From assembly GCA_964432995.1 (NCBI GenBank), contig CAYSPU010000298.1, positions 1 through 6,660 of the forward strand: 6,660 bases of DNA. Reading direction: 5' to 3'. Source of the stretch: CAYSPU01 sp964432995 (GTDB lineage: Bacteria > Verrucomicrobiota > Verrucomicrobiia > Limisphaerales > JAHDYP01). The notes beneath the pieces are model-generated. The model had not been told where the DNA came from, searched no databases, and worked only from the letters and a program-made list of their open reading frames with translations. Shown here piece after piece: positions 1-5,920 of this stretch. Both the position numbers and the translations under genes were made by a program. The stretch's first letter is position 1, and each line of letters starts with the position of its first letter.

Positions 1-1
1 C

Positions 2-586
2 CTCACCCAAATCGCCCTCCTCGGGGAACTCGCCGAAGGCGATAAAGACTCCCCCACCGACGTCGAAGAACACGCCCGCCAGATCTCGCAGTCCGCCCGC
101 GACACTACCCGCGTCCTGGACGAAATCGTCTGGGCGGTCAACCCGTCAAACGACACACTGGATGGGCTCACCACTTACTTCTGCAAACACGCCCAGGAGT
201 TCCTCGCGGTCGCCGGCATCAGCCATCGCCTCGATGTTCCCGCCCACCTTCCGGCCGCACCACTGCCACCAGAGGTCCGCCACAACGTCTTTCTCGCCGC
301 CAAAGAAGCCGTCACCAACGTCGTCCGCCACTCCCAGGCTTCCGCGGCCCGGATCCGTCTGCACCTCGAACCCGCGACGTTCACCATCGAGATCGAAGAC
401 AACGGCCACGGCATCGACCCGACTCTCCCCCACCACCGGAATGGGCTGCGCAACATGCGCAAACGGATGGAGGAAATCGGCGGCCAGTTCGAGATCGGAC
501 CGGGTGCCGAAAAGGGCACCCTCGTCCGGCTGACCGCTCCCTGGAATCGCACCGCCCCCCTCCGGCCTGTCACCCCAACGTCGTGA
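2..586 (+). CDS. Sensor histidine kinase, C-terminal part (5' end outside window)
   Basis: The 194 visible residues are the end of a two-component sensor kinase, which autophosphorylates on His and passes the phosphate to a response regulator. The fragment opens with LTQIALLGELAE, which in HisKA_3/NarX-LiaS-like kinases lies just after the phospho-acceptor His box, so that His should be immediately upstream of the window. EIVWAVNPSNDTLDGL (residues 41-56) is typical of kinases that carry two-component propeller and Y_Y_Y sensor domains in Verrucomicrobiota and Bacteroidota; that N-terminus is not visible here. The HATPase_c domain has an N-box (HNVFLAAKEAVTNVVRHS, 94-111), a G1 box (EDNGHGID, 132-139), a G2 box (RNGLRNM, 146-152) and GTLVRL (172-177). 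All nucleotide-binding motifs look intact. No response regulator follows; the stop codon overlaps the possible GTG start of the LarA-type gene. Family assignment is firm; the signal sensed is unknown. Confidence 0.92.
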   Translation, partial: LTQIALLGELAEGDKDSPTDVEEHARQISQSARDTTRVLDEIVWAVNPSNDTLDGLTTYFCKHAQEFLAVAGISHRLDVPAHLPAAPLPPEVRHNVFLAAKEAVTNVVRHSQASAARIRLHLEPATFTIEIEDNGHGIDPTLPHHRNGLRNMRKRMEEIGGQFEIGPGAEKGTLVRLTAPWNRTAPLRPVTPTS

Positions 587-1887
587 ACCCGGATCCGGCA
601 CTCATGCCCCCCCTCTCTCTCCGCCACGCGAACCTCGAACCCCTTTCCCCAGAGGCCGTCGTCAACCTCGTCGCTCAAGCCTGCCCGGACGCCGATTACC
701 GCAACCGACGTGTCCTCCTGATCATCCCCGACAGCACCCGCACCGCCCCCGTCGGCCAGATGTTCCGGGCCCTTCACCGCCAAATCGGTCCCGTTGCTTG
801 CGCCTTCGACGTGCTCGTCGCCCTTGGCACGCACGCCCCCATGAGCGAAGCCGCCATCTGCCGGCGACTCGATCTCACCGATGCCGAGCGCACTTCCACC
901 TACGCCCGCGTCCGCTTCTTCAACCACGCCTGGGACGATCCCGCCGCCCTGCGCCGCGTCGGCACCCTGACGGCCGACGAGATCCGCCAACTCTCGGGCG
1001 GCCTCTTTGCCCTCGATGTGCCCGTCGACATCAACGCCCGCCTCTTTGACTACGACCAGGTCGTCATCGTCGGCCCCGTGTTCCCTCACGAAGTCGTCGG
1101 CTTTTCCGGAGGCAACAAGTACCTCTTCCCCGGCGTCGCCGGCCCCGCGATCCTCAACTTCTTCCATTGGCTCGGCGCCGTCATCACCACCCCCCGCATC
1201 ATCGGCGTCGCCAAGACCCCCGTCCGCCACGTCGTGGATCGTGCCGCCCAGATGGTCTCCGTACCCAAACTCTGCTTCTCCCTCGTCGTCGAACCCGACG
1301 CCTCGCTCCGCGGGCTCTTCGCGGGCACTCCCGAGGAAGCCTGGACCGCCGCCGTTGATCTCTCCCGCCAACGGCACGTGATCCTTCGCGATCACCCCAG
1401 CCACACCATCCTGTCGTGCGCCCCACCCATGTACGACGAACTCTGGACCGCCGGGAAGTGCATGTACAAACTCGAACCGGTCCTCGCCGACGACGGCGAA
1501 CTCATCATCCACGCGCCGCACCTCCGGGAAATCTCGCTCACCCACGGCCGCCTCATCGCCCAAGTCGGCTACCACTGCCGCGACTACTTCCTCGACCAGT
1601 GGGATCAGTTCCGGAATCTCCCCTGGGGCGTGCTGGCCCATTGCACTCACGTCTACGGCCTCGGCACTTTCGCCAATGGCATCGAGACCCCGCGCGCCCG
1701 CGTCACCCTTGCCACCGGCATCCCCGAAACCACCTGCCGCCGACTCAACCTCGGCTACCGCGATCCCCACACCATTCGACTCGACGACTTTGCCAACCGC
1801 GAACACGAAGGCGTCCTCCTCGTGCGCAAGGCCGGCGAACAACTCTACCGACTCCGCCAGCCTCCACCCTGGGCCGCCGGAGGATAG
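583..1887 (+). CDS. LarA-type nickel-pincer hydroxyacid racemase/epimerase (DUF2088)
   Basis: This cytoplasmic protein of 434 residues is close to the 424 of Lactobacillus plantarum LactateRacemase LarA, the family prototype. LarA uses a nickel pincer nucleotide, made by LarB, LarE and LarC, to racemise or epimerise 2-hydroxyacids by hydride transfer. Visible motifs are PDSTRT (49-54), GTHAPMSE (82-89, His84), PHEVVGFSGGNK (168-179, His169 and Lys179) and His195. Spacings H-x9-K and K-x15-H match His174, Lys184 and His200 of L. plantarum LarA, where Lys184 carries the cofactor and His200 binds nickel. His84 corresponds to His108. Lys292 (TAGKCM) probably matches the C-terminal active-site Lys, but the preceding Gln position appears to be Thr. 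The substrate cannot be read from sequence; the superfamily includes racemases and epimerases for other hydroxyacids. Start is GTG 583 (4-base overlap with the kinase) or ATG 604; neither has a good Shine-Dalgarno. No larB, larC or larE is in view. Confidence 0.88.
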   Translation: MNPDPALMPPLSLRHANLEPLSPEAVVNLVAQACPDADYRNRRVLLIIPDSTRTAPVGQMFRALHRQIGPVACAFDVLVALGTHAPMSEAAICRRLDLTDAERTSTYARVRFFNHAWDDPAALRRVGTLTADEIRQLSGGLFALDVPVDINARLFDYDQVVIVGPVFPHEVVGFSGGNKYLFPGVAGPAILNFFHWLGAVITTPRIIGVAKTPVRHVVDRAAQMVSVPKLCFSLVVEPDASLRGLFAGTPEEAWTAAVDLSRQRHVILRDHPSHTILSCAPPMYDELWTAGKCMYKLEPVLADDGELIIHAPHLREISLTHGRLIAQVGYHCRDYFLDQWDQFRNLPWGVLAHCTHVYGLGTFANGIETPRARVTLATGIPETTCRRLNLGYRDPHTIRLDDFANREHEGVLLVRKAGEQLYRLRQPPPWAAGG

Positions 1888-1969
1888 CTTGCGATGCGGA
1901 ATCGGAATGGCACGCAGCGCCGGAGTGCCAGTGGCCGGCACGTCGGCACGTCAGAGGTCGGCAAGCCGG
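1888..1969. repeat. Intergenic hairpin and tandem GGCACGTC element
   Basis: Just after the LarA-type stop there is a 6-bp stem, TGGCAC (1908-1913) with GTGCCA (1925-1930), around an 11-base loop. Next come two tandem copies of GGCACGTC (1937-1952), flanked by the self-complementary hexamer GCCGGC at 1934-1939 and 1965-1970. No T-run follows, so this does not look like a standard intrinsic terminator. It resembles a REP-like interspersed repeat. I recognise the style from Verrucomicrobiota intergenic regions, but that is memory and not a search result. Confidence 0.55.
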
Positions 1970-2004
1970 CATTCTGCATTCTACATTCCTCATTCTGCAT
2001 TTCC
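1970..2004. repeat. Five-unit 7-bp tandem repeat (CATTCTN)
   Basis: Five consecutive heptamers occupy exactly 35 bases: CATTCTG, CATTCTA, CATTCCT, CATTCTG and CATTTCC. The tract is much richer in A and T than its surroundings and directly precedes a second 7-bp repeat tract of different sequence. It is noncoding and lies 63 to 97 bases upstream of the chosen start of the Tat-signal oxidoreductase. Confidence 0.75.
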
Positions 2005-2006
2005 TC

Positions 2007-2060
2007 ATGAACCTCCCAACCCTGAACCCTGAACCTCCCAACCTCGAACCTCGAACCTCC
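2007..2060. repeat. AACC-rich 7/8-bp tandem repeat abutting an oxidoreductase gene
   Basis: The tract is built from units ending in AACC: ATGAACC, TCCCAACC, CTGAACC, CTGAACC, TCCCAACC, TCGAACC and TCGAACC. The 13-mer GAACCTCCCAACC occurs twice here (2009-2021 and 2031-2043) and again at 4026-4038. The tract stops seven bases before the ATG at 2067. It holds an alternative in-frame ATG (2007) that would add 20 low-complexity residues to the oxidoreductase. I take this ATG to be part of the repeat and not the true start. Confidence 0.75.
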
Positions 2061-2066
2061 ACCCCC

Positions 2067-3347
2067 ATGAACCCCACCACCCGTCGTGATTTCCTCCGCC
2101 GGACAGCACTCGCCGGCGCCACTCTCTGTGCTGCCTCCGCCACCGCACCACTTCTCGCGACCGGCAGCCCCAACCGCAAGATCGTCGCCGGGGTCATGGG
2201 CCTCAATCGCGGTGCCGCCCACATCGACGCCCTGCTCTCTCTGCCTGACGTCGAAATCGCTTACGTCTGCGACGCCGACCAGCAGCGCCTCGCCGCCGGC
2301 CGCGAGCGCGCCGCCAAGAAACAGCCCCGCCCGCCGCAAGCCGTTCGGGACTTCCGACGCATCCTCGACGATCCGGCCATCGACGTGCTGTCGATCGCCG
2401 CGCCCAACCACTGGCAAGCGCCCGCCACCATTCTCGCCTGTGCGGCCGGCAAGCACGTCTACGTCGAGAAACCCGGCAGCCACAACGCCCGCGAAGCCGA
2501 GCTCATCGTCGCCGCCATGAGGAAACACCGCCGCGTGGTTCAGCTCGGCAACCAGCGGCGCAGTTGGCCCGGCATCCGCGAATTGATTGAGCGTCTCCAT
2601 GCGGGAGCCATCGGCCGCGTCCTCTACGCCCGCTGCTACTACAGAGCCACCCGCCGTTCCATCGGTCGCGGCAAGCCAGTGCCCGTTCCGCCGGACCTCG
2701 ATTACACCCTCTGGCAAGGGCCGGCCCCCGATCGCCCTTACGTCGACAATCTCGTCCCCTACAACTGGCACTGGCGCTGGCATTGGGGCGGAGGCGAACT
2801 CGCCAATAACGGCGTCCACGCTCTCGACCTCGCCCGCTGGGGACTCGGTGTCGACTCTCCCCGCAGCGTGACCTTCACCGGCGGCCGCTACCACTTCGAC
2901 GATGATCAGGAAACCCCCGACACCGGGGTGGCCGCGTTCGATTTCGGCGAGACCGGTGCGTTCTGGGACTGCAGCAGTTGCCTGGGCCGCGCGCAGGACC
3001 ACCTCCCAATCGTCGCGTTCTACGGCGAAGGCGGCTGCGCCGTCGTGGACGACCCCGGCTATCGCCTCTTCGATCTCGACGGCAAAGAGACCGGAAAAGG
3101 CACCGGGCCAGCCGGTGATGTCAGTCACTTCGCCAACTTCCTCGACGCCATCCGCAAGGACACGCCGCTCCACTCGGACATCGCCGAGTGTCAGAAAAGC
3201 GCTCTGCTCTGCCACCTCGGCAATATCGCCTATCGAACCGGACACACCTTGCACGTGGACCCCGCCACCGGCCACATGGGGAAGGACTCCGCCGCGAAGA
3301 AGCTCTGGTCTCGCGATTACCGCCGCGGCTGGGAACCGCGCGTGTAA
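2067..3347 (+). CDS. Tat-exported Gfo/Idh/MocA family oxidoreductase
   Basis: A 426-residue NAD(P)-dependent oxidoreductase of the Gfo/Idh/MocA family, which typically oxidises or reduces sugars, inositols and related polyols. The N-terminus TTRRDFLRRTALAGA (4-18) is a twin-arginine signal, followed by a hydrophobic Ala-rich stretch to about residue 33, predicting folded export with bound cofactor, as in glucose-fructose oxidoreductase. The Rossmann fold starts at KIVAGVMGLNRG (38-49), where the usual GxGxxG is degenerate (GLNRG). YVEKPG (132-137) holds the conserved EKP Lys at 135. NNGVHALDLARW (247-258) provides the catalytic Asp/His-type motif (His251, Asp254). Start ATG 2067 is chosen because it puts the RR pair at residues 6-7; in-frame ATG 2007 lies inside a repeat. 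No Shine-Dalgarno is visible before either. Substrate and direction are unknown. The 179-base gap from the LarA-type gene makes a shared operon possible but unproven. Confidence 0.9.
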   Translation: MNPTTRRDFLRRTALAGATLCAASATAPLLATGSPNRKIVAGVMGLNRGAAHIDALLSLPDVEIAYVCDADQQRLAAGRERAAKKQPRPPQAVRDFRRILDDPAIDVLSIAAPNHWQAPATILACAAGKHVYVEKPGSHNAREAELIVAAMRKHRRVVQLGNQRRSWPGIRELIERLHAGAIGRVLYARCYYRATRRSIGRGKPVPVPPDLDYTLWQGPAPDRPYVDNLVPYNWHWRWHWGGGELANNGVHALDLARWGLGVDSPRSVTFTGGRYHFDDDQETPDTGVAAFDFGETGAFWDCSSCLGRAQDHLPIVAFYGEGGCAVVDDPGYRLFDLDGKETGKGTGPAGDVSHFANFLDAIRKDTPLHSDIAECQKSALLCHLGNIAYRTGHTLHVDPATGHMGKDSAAKKLWSRDYRRGWEPRV

Positions 3348-3486
3348 CCACAAACTCCGCGAAAACCGGTCGATGGTAGGGCGCGACTCCGAAAAGAAGT
3401 CGCGAGCGGGCCTCCGGGCGCGCCGAAAGCATGTGGTTCGTGAGTATGCTCTTCCGGCGCCCTCGGCGAGGTCGAGCATCGGTGGC

Positions 3487-3509
3487 GTGTGCGTTTTGCT
3501 GCGGGTCGA
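3487..3509 (+). repeat. Direct repeat copy 1 (23-mer)
   Basis: Starts GTGTGCGTT and ends GCTGCGGGTCGA. It matches copy 2 at 3677-3699 in 21 of 23 positions, differing only at the two central bases (TT against CG). The copies are 190 bases apart. Each is followed by a CCGCGG-containing dyad, which suggests two diverged members of one repeat family. Confidence 0.7.
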
Positions 3510-3637
3510 TCCCGCGGCCGCGGGCTGCACCCGTCTCGGGCGCAGGGAGTGCCGCAGCGGAGCAGCGTTGCGATTTCAGGGGGCGCTTCCCGGCGCCGGC
3601 AAGTCTCTGCGGCCGGGGACGGCCGCAGCCCGTCAGG

Positions 3638-3718
3638 TTTCGGACCGCGGTTCGTCTTGAACCGCAGCCAAAGGGTGTGTGCGTTCGGCTGCGGGTCGAG
3701 AAGACCCGCGGTCCGGAA
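3638..3718. repeat. Long imperfect inverted repeat (two 32-base arms)
   Basis: The left arm (3638-3669) pairs with the right arm (3687-3718) at 27 of 32 positions by my hand alignment, without gaps, around a 17-base loop (3670-3686). The outer core CGGACCGCGG/CCGCGGTCCG is perfect over 10 bp, and the inner core GCAGCC/GGCTGC closes the loop. It is far longer than chance dyads in high-GC DNA. It could form a cruciform or an RNA hairpin, or be a small nonautonomous palindromic element. No target-site duplication was evident by eye. Confidence 0.75.
3677..3699 (+). repeat. Direct repeat copy 2 (23-mer)
   Basis: Second copy of the 3487-3509 repeat. It spans part of the loop and the start of the right arm of the long inverted repeat at 3638-3718. 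The left arm of that inverted repeat is therefore a third, inverted relative of the GCTGCGGGT core. Confidence 0.7.
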
Positions 3719-3993
3719 GGGTTGGTCGGCGCGCGGGCGTGGTTGGGCGATCGACAGCCCGCATACTTGGGGACCGCGGTTTGTCCCCGGCGCGCCGTAG
3801 CCTTGGCAACCCACTCTCGATCGACTATTCTCTCGTCGTGCCGCCGCCTGCGAGTCCGTCATCCACCTGCAGGGAACCGTGCCGGGATGCCCGAGCTGAG
3901 GAGCTTCCAGCCTCCTGTGATGTTCCATGGACGACGTTTGACGCTCGACGTTCCGGCACAGACCTACCGCGTCCGTTCCCTTTGTTGCCTCCT

Positions 3994-4054
3994 GTGAACC
4001 CAGGAACCGCGAACCGCGAACTGCTGAACCTCCCAACCTTAGAACCTGCGGACC
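3994..4054. repeat. Second AACC-rich 7/8-bp repeat tract
   Basis: Successive units are GTGAACC, CAGGAACC, GCGAACC, GCGAACT, GCTGAACC, TCCCAACC, TTAGAACC and TGCGGACC. TGAACCTCCCAACC at 4025-4038 is identical to part of the 2007-2060 tract, so the two loci hold the same repeat family about 2 kb apart. It runs up to the signal-peptide region of the NamZ gene. Its first unit supplies the nearest in-frame canonical start codon (GTG 3994) for that gene. Confidence 0.7.
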
Positions 4055-5580
4055 TCGTTCAGCGTTCGTTATCCTCTGGCCCTTGTGCAGCGTTCGCCCG
4101 TTCTGTACGCGGACGCGGCGCTTTCGCCCAGCGGCACCGGATCACCCTGTCGCTCTTCCTTCTCCTTGGCCTGCTGGCCGCCTCCACCTCGCACGCCGCC
4201 GTCCAACTCGGCAGCGAGGTCCTGGCCGCCCGCGGCTTCCGCGAACTCCAGGGCAAACGCGTGGGCCTTCTCACGAACCCGTCCGGCGTCAACCGCATGG
4301 GGAAATCCACCATCGACCTGCTGCGCGATGCCCCCGGCGTCCGGTTGGTGGCGTTGTTCGGACCCGAGCACGGCCTTGACGGCAAGGCGCGGGCTGGCGA
4401 CGCAGTGGCCGGCAAGGTCGATCCCCGAACCGGCCTGCCCGTCCACTCGCTCTACGGCGCGACGCGCAAACCCACACCCGAGATGCTCCAGGGAATCGAC
4501 GTCCTGGTGTACGACCTCCAGGACAACGGGTGCCGCTCCTACACCTACATCAGCACCATGGGCCTCGCCATGGAAGCCTGCGCCGAAGCCGGCGTCGAGT
4601 TCCTCGTCCTCGACCGCCCCAACCCGCTCGGCGGCCTGCGCGTCGAAGGCCCCATGGTCGAAGAACCGTTTCGTTCCTTCGTCAGTCAATGGGATGTCCC
4701 GTATGTCTACGGCATGACCTGCGGAGAGCTCGCCAACATGATCAACGGCGAGCGTTGGATCAGGAAACCGTGCCGCCTCCGCGTGGTGCCGATGACCGGT
4801 TGGCGGCGATCGATGGTCTGGAGCGACACCGACCTCCCCTGGATCCCCACCTCCCCCAATATCCCCAACAGCCGCTCCTGCCTCGGCTACGCCGCCCTCG
4901 GCCTGCTCGGCGAACTCTCCGGCGGCTCCGGCCTCAGCATCGGCGGCGCCCTCAACCGCCCCTTCCAATGCGTCGCCGCCCCCTGGCTTGACGCCGACCT
5001 CCTCAGCCGCCAACTCAAACGCCACAAGCTCCCGGGCGTCGAGTTCCGCCCTTTCCACGCCCTCCGCGACAACCGCCGCTACCACGGGGTCGAACTCCGC
5101 TGGACCCGCCCCGCCACGGCCCCGCTCGTCGCCGTGAACTTCTACGTCCTCGAAGCCATCCGCACCGCCGCCCATCGCAACCTGCCCCGCGAAACCGCCC
5201 AGGCCGGCCGGGGATTCGGACTCTTCGACAAGGCCTGCGGCACCGACCGCGTTCGCAAGGCGCTGCTGGCCGGGCGCCCCGCCACCGAAATCGTGGCCGG
5301 CTGGAAAGCAGGCGAGGACGCCTTCCGCAAACAACGCGCCCCATACCTCATCTACGACACTCCGCCGAAGACCTCGCCCTCCGCCAAACCGCCTGCCACG
5401 ACGAAGCCGGCTCCCCGCGCCAATCCGGGATTCGCGACGATCACCGTGGCGCCCGGCGACACGCTCTCCAAGATCGCCCGCGACCACGGAACCAGCGTCA
5501 GCGCCATCAAAGCCGCTAACGCCGGCCTCGACGTCGACCAGATCCAACCGGGCCAGAAACTGCGCATCCCGAAACGGTAG
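3994..5580 (+). CDS. namZ: Exported exo-beta-N-acetylmuramidase NamZ-like protein (DUF1343, GH171) with C-terminal LysM
   Basis: NamZ enzymes release N-acetylmuramic acid from non-reducing ends of peptidoglycan fragments. With GTG 3994 as residue 1, a hydrophobic signal segment spans about 50-66 with likely cleavage after SHA (68). Family motifs follow: GLLTNPSG (91-98), FGPEHG (122-127), YDLQDNGCRSYTY (173-185), DRPNPLGG (207-214), QWDVPYVYGMTCGE and LPWIPTSPNIPN (281-292). The DUF1343 domain ends near 455. A Pro/Ala/Lys linker (456-481) leads to one LysM (about 482-528, APGDTLSKIARDHGTS, ending QPGQKLRIPKR), which should bind glycan strands. The start is uncertain. No ATG occurs in frame upstream of the signal segment, and GTG 3994 lies in a repeat and gives an unusually long 49-residue leader. 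A rarer start nearer 4141, or a sequence error, is possible. The product family is secure; enzymatic activity is inferred. Confidence 0.85.
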   Translation: MNPGTANRELLNLPTLEPADLVQRSLSSGPCAAFARSVRGRGAFAQRHRITLSLFLLLGLLAASTSHAAVQLGSEVLAARGFRELQGKRVGLLTNPSGVNRMGKSTIDLLRDAPGVRLVALFGPEHGLDGKARAGDAVAGKVDPRTGLPVHSLYGATRKPTPEMLQGIDVLVYDLQDNGCRSYTYISTMGLAMEACAEAGVEFLVLDRPNPLGGLRVEGPMVEEPFRSFVSQWDVPYVYGMTCGELANMINGERWIRKPCRLRVVPMTGWRRSMVWSDTDLPWIPTSPNIPNSRSCLGYAALGLLGELSGGSGLSIGGALNRPFQCVAAPWLDADLLSRQLKRHKLPGVEFRPFHALRDNRRYHGVELRWTRPATAPLVAVNFYVLEAIRTAAHRNLPRETAQAGRGFGLFDKACGTDRVRKALLAGRPATEIVAGWKAGEDAFRKQRAPYLIYDTPPKTSPSAKPPATTKPAPRANPGFATITVAPGDTLSKIARDHGTSVSAIKAANAGLDVDQIQPGQKLRIPKR

Positions 5581-5702
5581 CCTCTCGAACCTGGCGCGAA
5601 GACCCCTCAGAGCTCGTTGGAATGCGCAACCTCTCTCCATAGCCGCCCCGCACCGCGAGATCAGAGCGCGCATCCTCCGCTCGCATTGAATCCCTTCATC
5701 CC

Positions 5703-5770
5703 GAGTCAGCGCCGACTCGCGTCGGCGGCCACAATCTCGTCACTGGTAGCCGCGGACGTCAGTCCGCGCT
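5703..5770. repeat. Two small hairpins (GAGTC/GACTC and CGCGGAC/GTCCGCG)
   Basis: GAGTC (5703-5707) pairs with GACTC (5714-5718) around AGCGCC. Then CGCGGAC (5751-5757) pairs with GTCCGCG (5762-5768) around the tetraloop GTCA, extendable by two pairs past a bulge. The second has the look of a REP-like interspersed element. They lie 120 to 190 bases past the namZ stop with no T-run, so a terminator role is not supported. Confidence 0.5.
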
Positions 5771-5837
5771 GACTGTCAGGTGAAAACCCCTGAGTCCGTA
5801 GCGCTCCAGCAACTCCGCTCGCGACAGAATCCCGCCG

Positions 5838-5866
5838 CCCTGCAGGGGATCCCCAGCCAGTTGGGG
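5838..5866. repeat. Overlapping palindromes
   Basis: Two perfect 10-bp palindromes overlap: CCCTGCAGGG (5838-5847) and GGGGATCCCC (5845-5854). The right half of the second also pairs as CCCCA (5851-5855) with TGGGG (5862-5866) around a 6-base loop. The same bases can therefore form mutually exclusive hairpins. Function is unknown and may be none. Confidence 0.5.
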
Positions 5867-5920
5867 TTCATCTGCGGCGCCTGCGAGGCGAGCGTTCAGT
5901 GTCGCCCCGCCGCTTTCTGT

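Larger units (their letters stand above)
3382..3788. repeat. Run of seven GC-rich inverted repeats
   Basis: Read left to right, the dyads are these. CGCGACT/AGTCGCG, 7 bp (3382-3388 and 3398-3404). An imperfect hairpin, GGGCGC/GCGCCC outside and GCAT/ATGC inside (3416-3462). The perfect 14-bp palindrome CCCGCGGCCGCGGG (3511-3524). GGCGC/GCGCC (3582-3597). CTGCGGCC/GGCCGCAG with a 6-base loop (3607-3628). A long imperfect hairpin (3638-3718). GGGGAC/GTCCCC with an 8-base loop (3769-3788). None is followed by a T-run on the + strand. A REP or BIME-like cluster is the simplest reading; a structured RNA is the alternative. High GC raises the chance of short dyads, but not of the long stems. Confidence 0.6.
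3348..3993. other. Gene-poor intergenic region rich in GC dyads
   Basis: I see no supportable gene in these 646 bases. Open frames exist on both strands, but they lack recognisable domains, have arginine- and proline-rich compositions typical of random high-GC translation, and run through hairpins. The content is a chain of inverted repeats between 3382 and 3788, described separately. Beyond these, bases about 3790-3993 show only minor features, such as AGGAG and CTCCT facing each other near 3899-3918 and a GACG-rich stretch near 3928-3953. Confidence 0.7.

Noticed and set aside
175..1941. Long minus-strand open frame antisense to the kinase and LarA-type genes
   Set aside because: It mirrors two well-supported genes, has Gly/Asp/Val-rich composition typical of antisense high-GC3 translation, and shows no domain motif.
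1970..2060. CRISPR-like array
   Set aside because: The units are 7-8 bp and contiguous, without spacers; no cas genes are present.
1416..2066. In-frame upstream extension of the Tat oxidoreductase into the LarA-type gene
   Set aside because: It would bury the Tat signal deep inside the protein and its sequence is an Arg/Pro-rich out-of-frame reading of the LarA-type gene.
3382..3404. Hairpin after the Tat oxidoreductase as its terminator
   Set aside because: Only a 7-bp stem with no following T-run, and it is one of many similar dyads.
1845..3530. Long minus-strand open frame antisense to the Tat oxidoreductase
   Set aside because: Opposite-strand shadow of a gene with clear family motifs; its ends lie in repeat-rich intergenic DNA.
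3431..3997. Plus-strand open frame of about 188 codons in the dyad-rich gap
   Set aside because: It runs through several hairpins and repeats, shows no recognisable domain, and competes with equally long frames on both strands.
4069..5673. Long minus-strand open frame antisense to namZ
   Set aside because: Composition-driven shadow; the + strand has DUF1343 and LysM motifs along the same span.
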